Shown: positions 20,023 through 28,920 of the stretch, piece by piece
How positions within the stretch are numbered: position 1 is the first letter of the stretch
How the letters are laid out: each line of letters opens with the position of its first letter
NCBI RefSeq assembly: GCF_900129125.1
Contig: NZ_FQVJ01000001.1
Location: 1 to 64,000, forward strand
Reading direction: 5' to 3'
Origin: Acidocella aminolytica 101 = DSM 11237
Lineage (GTDB): Bacteria; Pseudomonadota; Alphaproteobacteria; Acetobacterales; Acetobacteraceae
DNA length: 64,000 nt
Program-made: the position numbers and the translations under genes
Notes under the pieces: model-generated
Databases searched by the model: none
What the model saw: the letters and a program-made list of their open reading frames with translations, nothing else
What the model was told of the DNA's origin: nothing

Positions 20023-20282
20023 TTTTTTCGCAGGGCATCCTGCAGCATCGACTTGTCCAATGTCAGGTCGGCTACCAGCCGTTTCAGCTTCGCGTTCTCT
20101 TCCTCAAGCTGCTTTAGACGGCGAATCTCCGATATCCCCATCCCGGCATAGACCTTCTTCCAGCGATAAAACGTGGCATCCGACACGCCCATCTTGCGGC
20201 AAATCTCACCTACCGACGTGCCAGACTCAGCCTGCCTCAAGGCAAATGCTATCTGCTCTTCTGAAAATCGCTTCTTCGGCAT
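20016..20282 (-). CDS. IS3-family transposase OrfA
   Basis: 88 aa with a helix-turn-helix (SVGEICRKMGVSDATFYRWKKVYAGM) and a leucine-zipper-like coiled coil (RRLKQLEEENAKLKRLVADLTLDKSML). It ends in a run of six A followed by G, just before orfB, allowing the usual -1 frameshifted OrfAB fusion. Confidence 0.88.
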   Translation of the reverse strand: MPKKRFSEEQIAFALRQAESGTSVGEICRKMGVSDATFYRWKKVYAGMGISEIRRLKQLEEENAKLKRLVADLTLDKSMLQDALRKKW

Positions 20283-20598
20283 CAGGGTTCTCCTCTCGTT
20301 CCAGAGAAAATACCCAAAAATTCGCGCTTCGAGTGGACCAATTTACCGGGTCAGGACCCACCTGATCGATGCGGTTTCGCCGATTGGGATGATTTGCAAG
20401 GTTCCTATTTACTTCGATTTATCGCTCAGACGTTTTGAAGATATCTATGTTCCCGTAGGCTGCCCTAGAAAAATTTTAAGAATTCCTGTCGACCGGCTGG
20501 CTCGTATGGTGGGCGCACAATGGATCGACGTCAGCCGCCCTGCGCGGGTGGTCGACGAAACGATAGAGATAGCACCTCGTGATTATATACTCGTATAG

Positions 20599-20826
20599 CA
20601 ACGGGAATATAGTCGCCAGGAATGTGGTCGGTTGGCGGTCCCTCGAATCAAACGAGATCGAAACCAAGCGCTAAATCGGCATAGGACGGATGGCGCTGGC
20701 CTTGACGCTATTAAACCCGACCTGAATGCCAAAACGCGAAACTTTCGTATTATATGATCGAATACCCTCGGCATGGGGGCAGCAGCAGAATTTCTTAGCT
20801 AGCCCTTAAAATTCAAGCGGTCGCTT
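20599..20826. other. Stretch without a supported gene, right of the IS
   Basis: About 230 bp with only short frames in all directions. It may be the eroded end of the cyclase-like gene. Confidence 0.4.
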
Positions 20827-21128
20827 CTAATGACGAAAGGCAGCAAACCAGGGTATGACGGTTACGGTCAATAACCCGCCTTTGACGGCTGGATCGGCGT
20901 TCGCAATCGTTCGCGCTTGCTCTTGGTCGCGGTGTTAAATATCGCCATGCCGCCACTGTCATCAAGAAACGGGCCGCCCATGACAAGTTCTCCACTAGCG
21001 AAAAATCCGCTCATGTACTCAATATGCTTCATCACCGCAGGCTGATTTTGAAAACGAATCCCGGCCTACCAGAGCGGGCCAGGTTTATGGAATAGCACGA
21101 AATAGGTCGGTGGCGTTTCGTCAGCCAT
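20827..21128 (-). pseudogene. YciI-like (YCII domain) protein, broken
   Basis: Reading from ATG 21128 (GGAGGGAG 5 nt upstream) gives about 100 codons resembling YciI-family proteins: TYFVLFHKPGP, then KHIEYMSGFFASGELVMGG and PFLDDSGGMAIF. After one frame change near 20905 it continues IANADPAVKGGLLTVTVIPW to a TAG at 20827. An in-frame TAG at 21066-21068 (codon 21) plus the frameshift show that it is dead. YciI-like enzymes are small ferredoxin-fold lyases or dehalogenases often found in aromatic pathways. Confidence 0.6.
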
Positions 21129-21772
21129 AGCAGCTCCCTCCATCCAACAGCTCCTCAACCCTTTCGTCGTATGCCACCATCGGTTGCCTTCCAGCGTTTC
21201 GATCGTCCCTACGCGCCCATGCCACGTTATTGAATCGGGCCTGCCTGTCGAAATGCAAAGGTCTTGATGAAATCATAGACCAGCTGGATGAAGGCCGAAG
21301 TTACCGTCGCGTAAGCTGCCTGTACACCATGGGCGAGTCATGGGCTTAAACGGGTGGTGTTTCAGTTCCATCCAAAGGCGACCATCCTTCAATTGACCAT
21401 GTCGCCCAGGAGGCAGATTCCCGGCAGCTACGTGTTTAGCCGTAAATTGCAATAGACACTTTGTTACTCATATAATCCACTTACTGCCTTTTGTGTTTGA
21501 AAATCAAAGAACTGTGTAGATTTCAATAGCAGTTACATTGGATAAATGGTCTCGAGTCAACCAGTTGGAGCTGTTCGGGCCAAACCCGTACGAGATCTGT
21601 AGTAAAAGGTTGACGCCTGCACACCACAAATTCCACTAAAATCCCAACCTGCGAGACTCCGAACCCACGGCGACAATAACTTGGAACCGTTGAGCGACTT
21701 CGTTGGAATCGGCAGGTATCATCCGCATCATCCACCTGGCATGCCGGGTAATGGATGCGAGATTCAGGATAT
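21129..21772. other. Eroded region between the YciI remnant and leuD
   Basis: About 640 bp with no intact gene. Several minus-strand stretches look once-coding but change frame repeatedly. No family is recognised with confidence. Confidence 0.4.
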
Positions 21773-22363
21773 TTATATCACCTTCCGGAATATCCAAGGA
21801 GTATCCAACTCCCTCTGTGCCTCATAAACTGCAATGGTAACGTCCAACTCGAGCGTGATCGCGATCTCATCGAAGCCCTTGAGCAAACAGTCTTGCCTGA
21901 ACGGCTCGATCTCAAACCTATACCAGTCAGATGGCGTGGCGATTGTGCATGTTTCTAGGTCGACAGTAATCGGCTGTTGTTCGGCGGCCCTGAGCAGGCA
22001 GTTGACCTGATCCTCCGATAGAGTAACGGTTAGTATGCCATTCCGGAACGCGTTGCCGGCGAAGATATCCGAGAAACTTGGCGCAATGATGACCCTGATG
22101 CCCATATCGATCATTGCCCAGGCGGCATGCTCGCGGCTGGATCCGCAGCCGAAGTTCTCGCCGGCGATGATAATCGGAGCATCTTTGAAGCGCGGGTCAT
22201 TGAAGACATTACCTGGTTCGCTGCGGACCGTCTCAAAAGCGGCTTTTCCAAGCCCTTTCCGGCTAATCGTCTTGAGCCATTTTGCAGCGATTATGGTGTC
22301 AGTGTCGATGTTGGGGCGACCGAGTGGATAGGCGCGCCCTTCGATCCTGATGAACGGATCCAT
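21773..22363 (-). CDS. leuD: 3-isopropylmalate dehydratase, small subunit
   Basis: 196 aa. Together with LeuC it isomerises 2- to 3-isopropylmalate through an aconitase-type mechanism. The swivelling-domain signature is clear: GRPNIDTDTIIAAKWL near the N terminus, and GENFGCGSSREHAAWAM around residue 70. Its start overlaps the leuC stop (TGATG), so translation is coupled. Here leuCD is separated from leuA by an integrase and an IS, so it may be a second, acquired copy or a relocated original. Confidence 0.93.
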   Translation of the reverse strand: MDPFIRIEGRAYPLGRPNIDTDTIIAAKWLKTISRKGLGKAAFETVRSEPGNVFNDPRFKDAPIIIAGENFGCGSSREHAAWAMIDMGIRVIIAPSFSDIFAGNAFRNGILTVTLSEDQVNCLLRAAEQQPITVDLETCTIATPSDWYRFEIEPFRQDCLLKGFDEIAITLELDVTIAVYEAQRELDTPWIFRKVI

Positions 22364-23820
22364 CAGATAGCTCCTACAGGACGAAAGGTACGAACGTCCG
22401 TGAGCCGGCCAGTGACTGCCGCTGCAGCAGCCATCGCCGGCGAGAGGAGATGAGTTCGTGCCCCTGGACCTTGTCGGCCAACGAAATTGCGGTTTGATGT
22501 TGAGGCACAGCGCTCACCTGCGGGCACTTTGTCTGGATTCATTGCCAGACACATGGAGCAGCCTGGTTCACGCCATTCAAAGCCCGCTTCGACAAAGATT
22601 TGATTTAGCCCTTCTGCTTCAGCTTGCCGCTTCACTTGACCAGATCCTGGAACTACAAGCGCTTGTTTGATCGTTGGCGCGATCCGCCGTCCGCGAGCAA
22701 TGGCAGCAGCGGCCCGAAGATCCTCAATTCGGCCGTTGGTGCAACTACCAATGAAAACACGGTCCACCATTATATCCTGCATCCTCATGCCCGGCGTCAA
22801 ACCCATATACGTGAGGGCATTTCTTGCGGCCGAGTGGTGCGCGGCATTTGGCAACTCGTCTGGGTTCGGCACACTCCCGGTGATGGGTACAACCTGATCG
22901 GGGCTGGTCCCCCATGTGACCAGAGGTGCTATGGCCTCAGCCGCAATCGTGATAACCTTGTCGTAACCTGCGCCATGATCTGTGACCAATGTCCGCCAAC
23001 GTGCGACGGCTTGGTCCCAGTCGGCGCCTTGCGGGGCTCGCGGTCGTCCCTTCAGGTAGGCAAAGGTAGTTTCATCCGGCGCAACGAGGCCAGCACGGGC
23101 ACCCGCTTCGATCGACATATTGCAGACTGTCAGCCGCCCCTCAATCGACATCTCTCGAAAAGTGGATCCGGTATACTCAATCACGTGGCCTGCGCCCCCG
23201 GATGCAGTCAGTTCGCCGACGATAGCAAGCGCCACGTCCTTTGGAGAGACGCCTAGCCCAAGCGTGCCGTCTATACGGACTTCGAGTGTTTTGAAGCGCT
23301 TCAGCCGCAATGTCTGGGTCGCCAATACGTGCTCGACCTCGGACGTGCCAATGCCAAAACCCAATGCGCCCAGCGCCCCGTGACTCGCGGTATGGCTGTC
23401 CCCGCAAACAAGGGTTGTACCCGGCAGCGTGAAACCCAATTCTGGACCGATCACATGGACGATACCCTGCTCTGGAGCAATGGCATCGATAAGCTCGATA
23501 CCGAACTCAGCCGTGTTTTGATACAAAACCGATACTTGCTCTGCGGACTCTTGATCAGCGATCGGCAACCGGTACCCATCTGAACCGACGCGGGCAGTCG
23601 TCGGAAGATTATGGTCGGGCACAGCGAGGGTGAGTTCAGGGCGGCGTACCTTTCGGCCAGCAACCCGCAACCCTTCGAAAGCCTGAGGGCTTGTTACCTC
23701 ATGTACAAGGTGACGGTCGATATAGAGCAGGCAGGTGCCGTCGTCATAGTGATGGATGACATGTTCATCCCAGATTTTTTCGTACAGGGTTCGTGGGATG
23801 TCAACTTTCGTCGTCATCAT
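22363..23820 (-). CDS. leuC: 3-isopropylmalate dehydratase, large subunit
   Basis: 485 aa, full length. It carries the [4Fe-4S] cluster with ligands in GSCTNGR and GCSMCLAMN near residues 345-420, and the [22 protein letters not shown] region near 135. It overlaps leuD and is the first gene of a two-gene operon. The neighbouring outer-membrane and aromatic-acid transporter genes face the same way but are separated by about 170 bp. Homoaconitase or methylmalate specificity is possible but nothing here favours it. Confidence 0.93.
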   Translation of the reverse strand: MMTTKVDIPRTLYEKIWDEHVIHHYDDGTCLLYIDRHLVHEVTSPQAFEGLRVAGRKVRRPELTLAVPDHNLPTTARVGSDGYRLPIADQESAEQVSVLYQNTAEFGIELIDAIAPEQGIVHVIGPELGFTLPGTTLVCGDSHTASHGALGALGFGIGTSEVEHVLATQTLRLKRFKTLEVRIDGTLGLGVSPKDVALAIVGELTASGGAGHVIEYTGSTFREMSIEGRLTVCNMSIEAGARAGLVAPDETTFAYLKGRPRAPQGADWDQAVARWRTLVTDHGAGYDKVITIAAEAIAPLVTWGTSPDQVVPITGSVPNPDELPNAAHHSAARNALTYMGLTPGMRMQDIMVDRVFIGSCTNGRIEDLRAAAAIARGRRIAPTIKQALVVPGSGQVKRQAEAEGLNQIFVEAGFEWREPGCSMCLAMNPDKVPAGERCASTSNRNFVGRQGPGARTHLLSPAMAAAAAVTGRLTDVRTFRPVGAI

Positions 23821-23994
23821 CGATTGTCACCTCAATGTCCCTAAATGATCTTTTCCGTCGCCTCGATTGTCCACTCTCATCCCGAATAACTCATGAGAAT
23901 TTCGTTTTTTATGGGGAGCGCTTGACAGATCGTCTATTCATTTTCCGGCCACGCACTCCTCCATAAAGGCATCATGTGAGTTGGGCGAGGCTCG

Positions 23995-24915
23995 TCATGT
24001 CGAGGGGCGTATGCCGCCAAAGAGTGGCACCGCGAATTCAAACCAAACCTTGTCACCACCCGGTCGATTTCTTACAGCAAATTCGTGTTGATACTTAAGA
24101 ACGATTGCGCCAAACGGAATATCATAACGAATCTGCGGGCCTATTCCGAACTCTTGTCCTCTGTTTCCATCGGCGGGAGCGGTGGGCCCAGTATCGTTGG
24201 TGAACTGCTTATAAGCGTAACCTTGTAGACCGATACTGAAATGGGGTGCCGATGGCCAAGCTTTGTAGCTAAGTCCATAGTCAAAATCGACATCATCACC
24301 GGAGTGGTAATGAGTTGAAGAGTTGGTTGTTTTGAACTCTGTAATAATACCCCCTGTTAGTTCCAAATTTTTTTCAATATTAAATGTAAAATCATAGTTT
24401 GGGGCAAATGTCCAATAGTTTAATCCCGTGTTGATGAGTGCATTTTTATTATAATCTCCTGTCGGTGCATAGAGATCTAATCCAAAATGCATAAAAATGC
24501 TATGAGATGCATTAGCATACCCAAAATAGTTTTGGAAACCCAGGTCGCCAACACCAAAGTCGTGACCATGGAGGCCATCCGCGCGGAGATCTAAATTTGC
24601 TACAGGAATGACCAATCCGCTAACGATATGGAATGGTCCGATAGCAGGCTTCCAAGTGTAGAGAAAGCGTGAGGCGTTGGCGAGTACCATCAGGTGAAAT
24701 CTTGGTACTGCACTATGTCCGCTTCCATTATTATATTCGGGAGATTCCTGTAGCTCCGTATAGTTGAAATATTGAAGCATACCTGGCAGCGGGAAGTTGC
24801 CATTTGCTACCGTGCCAACTCCGATAGGATACTCTTGAGTCCCACCTTCAGTTGCGAATGCCGGCAATGCTGGCAGCATTGTCAGGGATATGATTAGAGG
24901 AAGTGTTTTCTTCAT
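23995..24915 (-). CDS. Outer-membrane transporter-like protein (phenol meta-pathway type)
   Basis: 306 aa. It starts with a signal peptide (MKKTLPLIISLTMLPALPAFA). The rest alternates amphipathic beta-strands and fits the family found next to aromatic degradation genes (phenol meta-degradation / SphA-like transporter proteins). It lies between leuC and an aromatic-acid MFS gene and probably helps aromatic acids cross the outer membrane. Its base composition is visibly more AT-rich than the core genes, pointing to acquisition. Confidence 0.7.
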   Translation of the reverse strand: MKKTLPLIISLTMLPALPAFATEGGTQEYPIGVGTVANGNFPLPGMLQYFNYTELQESPEYNNGSGHSAVPRFHLMVLANASRFLYTWKPAIGPFHIVSGLVIPVANLDLRADGLHGHDFGVGDLGFQNYFGYANASHSIFMHFGLDLYAPTGDYNKNALINTGLNYWTFAPNYDFTFNIEKNLELTGGIITEFKTTNSSTHYHSGDDVDFDYGLSYKAWPSAPHFSIGLQGYAYKQFTNDTGPTAPADGNRGQEFGIGPQIRYDIPFGAIVLKYQHEFAVRNRPGGDKVWFEFAVPLFGGIRPST

Positions 24916-25070
24916 TTTATTCTCCCATAGCCAACTATATCAAGCGGGCTTTATTATTTTTTTGAGTTTTGGCTTCTAAAGATGACTCATATTCGCTCTG
25001 TGAGAATCGGATAGAATCAACCGGGGTAATGTCGATTGCATTGGTTTTCAAATAATCAAGATAATGCCTA

Positions 25071-26438
25071 TTAATTCATGATAATAGGCGCATCGTCTTG
25101 AGGCTTCGCAATACCACTTCTGACACGCTTCATCATTGTGAAGATGGCTATAGCGGCTATAACAGCAGGCACACTACACATGAGAAAGGTTCTCGAAATT
25201 GGCATGTCGAATGAGAGCATTATTCCACCGATGATGGGGCCGATAATTGCGCCAACACGCCCGATTCCCAATGCCCAGCCGACTCCGGTGGATCGAATGG
25301 AGGTCGGGTAAAACTCCGCCACAAGCGCGTTCAATCCTGCCTGAGCACCTTGAACAACGAAACCAAGAACAGTCGTGATAATAATAATCGGCAAAAGACC
25401 TCTTGAATAGAAGAATGCAAGCAGAGTAACCAAAGCAATTGCCGCCAAAAATTCAACGAAAACGACTCTGTGGCTTCCAAATGCTCTCAATATCTGTCCG
25501 GTAACCAAACAGCCAGCTGCACCGCCGAGACTGAACGCCGTCGCTGCCGATATCCCAACTGATAGAGACAGACCGCCTTCATGTAATAGCGCTGGAAGCC
25601 AACTCATCACGAGATAAATGACTATGAGATTCATTAAATAAGGCACCCACAGCAACAATGTTCCGGTGGCCCGACCTTGCGTAAATAGGTACTTCACGGG
25701 TACCCCCTTTGCGAGGGTATGAGTTGATATAAAACGTTGGTCAGTTTGAAATGCCACGCCAGGTGCGATACGCCGCATTATTGCAAGCACTTGGCCGACG
25801 GGAGCCTGCTTCAAGAGCAAAAAACGCACGGATTCTGGAACAAGAGCAGCCAAGATTATTGTCAAGAGTATTGGCAAAATTCCGCCGATTTCAAAAATGC
25901 CTCTCCAACCGATCAAAGGGATTAACCAGTAGCTTAGTCCCCCTGCCAGGAGCGCGCCAACGGGAATGCCCGCGAATAGCCATGAGACTATTTTAGCCTG
26001 ATATCGTAATGGAGAAAATTCCGTTGCATATGCTACGGCATTCGGCATGGCGGCTCCGAGCCCAAGACCGGCCAGGAAACGAAATCCAATGAGCGTTTCG
26101 AGAGAATGGGCGTCAGCGGCGGCAAGCGTAAACAAACCAAAAATTAGTGTCGCCGTGATTAATATGATGCGTCGCCCAATTTTATCAGCTATGGGCCCCA
26201 ACAGCATGGCGCCAATCATCACCCCGATCAGCCCTGCCGAGAAGACAGAAGCGAAAAGTTCAACATGCAGGCCAAATGATCGTGAGATCGCTGGCACAAG
26301 AAAGCCCATGACCTGAGTGTCAAAGCCGTCGAGTACGGCAACGCACCCGCACAAAATGATCGTTCTAATTTGGAAACTGCTAAATCGTTCGTTGTCGATG
26401 ATCTCGTTTATATCTTGGACGTGGCCTTGCATCTGCAT
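25071..26438 (-). CDS. Aromatic acid:H+ symporter (AAHS-type MFS)
   Basis: About 455 aa, 12 membrane helices. DGFDTQVMGFLVPAI in helix 1 and the helix 2-3 loop GPIADKIGRR are signatures of the AAHS family (PcaK, BenK, MhbT). The long central loop and the AVPxx-less short C terminus fit. ATG 26438 has GGAGGGGAG upstream, so the nine residues before it are excluded. Next to gentisate genes, so 3-hydroxybenzoate or gentisate is the likely substrate (inference). Confidence 0.85.
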   Translation of the reverse strand: MQMQGHVQDINEIIDNERFSSFQIRTIILCGCVAVLDGFDTQVMGFLVPAISRSFGLHVELFASVFSAGLIGVMIGAMLLGPIADKIGRRIILITATLIFGLFTLAAADAHSLETLIGFRFLAGLGLGAAMPNAVAYATEFSPLRYQAKIVSWLFAGIPVGALLAGGLSYWLIPLIGWRGIFEIGGILPILLTIILAALVPESVRFLLLKQAPVGQVLAIMRRIAPGVAFQTDQRFISTHTLAKGVPVKYLFTQGRATGTLLLWVPYLMNLIVIYLVMSWLPALLHEGGLSLSVGISAATAFSLGGAAGCLVTGQILRAFGSHRVVFVEFLAAIALVTLLAFFYSRGLLPIIIITTVLGFVVQGAQAGLNALVAEFYPTSIRSTGVGWALGIGRVGAIIGPIIGGIMLSFDMPISRTFLMCSVPAVIAAIAIFTMMKRVRSGIAKPQDDAPIIMN

Positions 26439-26973
26439 GGAAAATACTCCCCTCCAATCCGGCACAGATTGCCTAGTGTCTGTGCCGTGCCAGAATCTCC
26501 GTCCGGCTATTAGGGCTGGCTAGTAGCCGCATCGAGCGCAACGAGTCAACAATTTTATCAATTTACGGTAAAAAATGTTTTCTGTTATAAGATTCGAGGA
26601 GACCTGACGCCCCGAATCCACCTTCCTCGCGGGAAAGGTTGGGTCTCCCGGCGGGTTATGACAGCCGTGCTACCAAGGGAATGACGAGGTCGAGACCGCC
26701 AGTACGCGTTGGGAATCGACGTCCCTTATCGTGAACAGACGGCATCACATATTATGATCTTCTCATGTAAAATCACGGGACTTTTGAAGGGAATGCTTCC
26801 GGGAACTTGATTGGATCATGAATTGAGGTTTCCGTTCGGCTCTTTGCACTCGGTCACAGCGGGGCATGATACCGGCGATATGCCTGAAAATACTAAACAA
26901 TAATTCTTGTATAATGAGAAAAATTATATTATATGTCGGTTAACTTCGAACGAACCGAATGCAGGAGGAATAA
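26439..26973. promoter_or_regulatory. Divergent promoter region of the gentisate cluster
   Basis: About 535 bp between the leftward transporter and the rightward gentisate dioxygenase, with no gene. A TATAAT at 26910-26915 is a good -10 for the rightward genes, but no clear -35 is seen at the right distance. The IclR gene of the cluster probably acts here. Confidence 0.4.
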
Positions 26974-28008
26974 ATGGAGGATATTCAGCGTGGTGACATA
27001 ATGGCTGATTTCCACGAGGAACTGGCTCAGGAGAGCCTTGCCCCCCTGTGGGAGGTCTTGAAAGCTCTGGTTCCGCGGGAACCCCGTCCTGTTGCAGCGC
27101 CTGCCCATTGGTCGTTTGACCTTTTGCGCAAATTTGCTCTTCAGGCTGGAAAGCTCATCACAGCGGAACAGGCGGAACGGCGGGTCATCGTTTTGGAAAA
27201 TCCCGCGCTGCGTGGCCAATCGCAGATCACGACTTCACTTTATGCCGGCGTACAATTAATCCTGCCGGGTGAGGTGGCGCCGACGCACCGGCATACCGCG
27301 TCGGCACTTCGCCTGCTTCTTGAGGGGGAGGGAGGATATACGATTGTCGACGGCGAGCGTGTCGAAATGCACCCCGGTGACTTCATCATTACGCCGACTT
27401 GGAGTCTTCATGACCACGGTAGCGACAGCGACCAGCCCGTGATCTGGCTCGATGGGTTGGACGTGCCAATCGTCAAGCTGCTGAATGCCGGCTTCGCTGA
27501 AGATAGTGGCAATGGCCGTCAGACCGTGGTTCATCCGGAGGGCGACTCTCTCGCTCGCTACGGCAGTGGGCTCACGCCCGTCAATTATATTCCCAAAACG
27601 GCAGTCAGTCCGATCTTCTGGTATCCCTATGCACGCACGCGGGAGGCCTTGGAACGCATGCGGCAACGCGCCGAATGGGATCCTGCCGAGGGCTTGCGCC
27701 TAACCTTTACCGACCCCACGACAGGCGGATCGCCGATCCAGACGATGGCTGCCTTTATGCAACTTCTTCCAGCAGGTTTTTCCGGCAGCGAAGTCCGCTC
27801 GACCGACGGCGCCGTCTATAGCGTTGTAGAAGGTTCGGGCCGCGTGACCGTTGGGGATATCACATGGGAGGTGAAGCCTCGAGACATCTTCGTAGTGCCG
27901 GGCTGGGCGTGGCACCGCCTCGCCGCGGAAACCGATCTGATCCTCTTTAGCTTTTCCGACCGGCCTTTACAGCAGAAGCTCGGCTTCTGGCGCGAGCAGC
28001 GCGGCTGA
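26974..28008 (+). CDS. Gentisate 1,2-dioxygenase
   Basis: 344 aa. This bicupin iron enzyme opens gentisate to maleylpyruvate. The N-terminal cupin shows PTHRHTASALR (Fe-binding histidines) and EMHPGDFIITPTWSLHDHG. The second cupin lies near residues 255-330 (TDGAVYSVVEGSGRVTVGD, VVPGWAWHRL). Length and motifs match the family. The ATG at 26974 has AGGAGG 6 nt upstream. It is first in a three-gene operon with an FAH-family hydrolase and 3-hydroxybenzoate 6-hydroxylase. Confidence 0.93.
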   Translation: MEDIQRGDIMADFHEELAQESLAPLWEVLKALVPREPRPVAAPAHWSFDLLRKFALQAGKLITAEQAERRVIVLENPALRGQSQITTSLYAGVQLILPGEVAPTHRHTASALRLLLEGEGGYTIVDGERVEMHPGDFIITPTWSLHDHGSDSDQPVIWLDGLDVPIVKLLNAGFAEDSGNGRQTVVHPEGDSLARYGSGLTPVNYIPKTAVSPIFWYPYARTREALERMRQRAEWDPAEGLRLTFTDPTTGGSPIQTMAAFMQLLPAGFSGSEVRSTDGAVYSVVEGSGRVTVGDITWEVKPRDIFVVPGWAWHRLAAETDLILFSFSDRPLQQKLGFWREQRG

Positions 28009-28058
28009 GGTTTCTGCCGCAAAGAAACTATCGATCAAATACCTCGAGGAAATTCATA

Positions 28059-28913
28059 ATGCGCCTATGCCTTTTCAACGACCATCGCCTAGGAGTTATC
28101 GAGGCGGATGGGGTTCACGATGTGACCACGGTCCTGAAAGCCTTGCCTGCCAAGGAGTATCCATTCCCACATTACGATTTACTCGTGGCGGCCCTCCCTG
28201 ACCTCCGCCCCGCGATCGAAGAGGCGGTTCGGCAGTCTTCTCCAATTCCACTGGATGGGGTGCAGTTACTTAGCCCGGTTGCCAATCCCGGCAAGATCGT
28301 CGCGGCACCGGTGAATTACCGTAAGCATCTGGAAGAATCGATTGCCGAACCAGAGACTTTCTCGCGTGCCCACGTCCGCCAGATCCAGGAGACGGGCCTT
28401 TTTCTCAAGGCGACCAGTTCGTTGATCGGTGCATCCGAAGCCGTGCGTATCCGGCATCCTGAACGTAGGACTGACCACGAAGTCGAGCTCGCCGTGATCA
28501 TCGGGCGCACGTGCGATCGCGTCAGCCGCGACCAGGCGCTCAGCTATGTCGCGGGCTATGCGATTGGCCTTGATATTACGGTCCGCGGCCCGGAGGAGCG
28601 CAGCCTGCGGAAATCCATTGACACCTACACCGTGCTTGGGCCGTGGCTGGTTACGAGCGACGAGATACCGGATCCGTCGGCATTAGCGTTCTCGCTGGAT
28701 GTGAATGGCGAGGTTCGGCAATCGGCGAATACGCGCGATCTGATTCTCAGCGTTCCTGAACTGATCGAATTCGCATCTTCGTTCTACACATTGCTCCCCG
28801 GCGACATCCTTCTCACGGGAACGCCGGAGGGGGTGGGACCCATTCGGCCAGGCGATACGATGAACGCGCATATTGATTGCATCGGCGATATCAACGTTTC
28901 TGTGGTTGAGTGA
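28059..28913 (+). CDS. Fumarylacetoacetate hydrolase family protein (fumaryl/maleylpyruvate hydrolase)
   Basis: 284 aa. The FAH fold is shown by NYRKHLEES, LFLKATSSLIG, HEVELAVIIG (metal-binding Glu residues), YAIGLDITVRG and LLPGDILLTGTPEGVGP. In gentisate pathways this enzyme splits fumarylpyruvate to fumarate and pyruvate, or maleylpyruvate directly. No maleylpyruvate isomerase is present in the window, so direct hydrolysis of maleylpyruvate is possible. It starts 51 bp after the dioxygenase. Confidence 0.88.
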   Translation: MRLCLFNDHRLGVIEADGVHDVTTVLKALPAKEYPFPHYDLLVAALPDLRPAIEEAVRQSSPIPLDGVQLLSPVANPGKIVAAPVNYRKHLEESIAEPETFSRAHVRQIQETGLFLKATSSLIGASEAVRIRHPERRTDHEVELAVIIGRTCDRVSRDQALSYVAGYAIGLDITVRGPEERSLRKSIDTYTVLGPWLVTSDEIPDPSALAFSLDVNGEVRQSANTRDLILSVPELIEFASSFYTLLPGDILLTGTPEGVGPIRPGDTMNAHIDCIGDINVSVVE

Positions 28914-28920
28914 GGGACAT

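Larger units (their letters stand above)
19158..20353 (-). mobile_element. IS3-family insertion sequence, IS407 group
   Basis: About 1196 bp. The terminal inverted repeats share TTGGTCC, nine variable bases and GCGAATTTT at both ends. A 4-bp duplication GGAC flanks it (19154-19157 and 20354-20357), the size expected for the IS407 group. It encodes orfA and a frameshifted orfB on the minus strand and interrupts a small cyclase-like ORF. Confidence 0.85.
19096..20598 (+). pseudogene. Cyclase-like ORF split by an IS3-family insertion
   Basis: Removing the IS and one GGAC copy joins 19096-19157 to 20358-20598 in one uninterrupted frame of 100 codons. The junction reads VVGTHLIDAVSPIG; GTHxDA is the metal-binding motif of the cyclase family (kynurenine formamidase/polyketide cyclase-like), and IPVDRLARMVGAQWIDVSR further on fits that family's conserved region. 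The frame is shorter than normal cyclases (over 200 aa) and stops at 20596, so the gene was probably already truncated or decayed. The family call is tentative; the insertion event is well supported. Confidence 0.55.

Noticed and set aside
26570-26880. Possible IS remnant in the gentisate promoter region
   Set aside because: No end repeats or transposase segments could be recognised.
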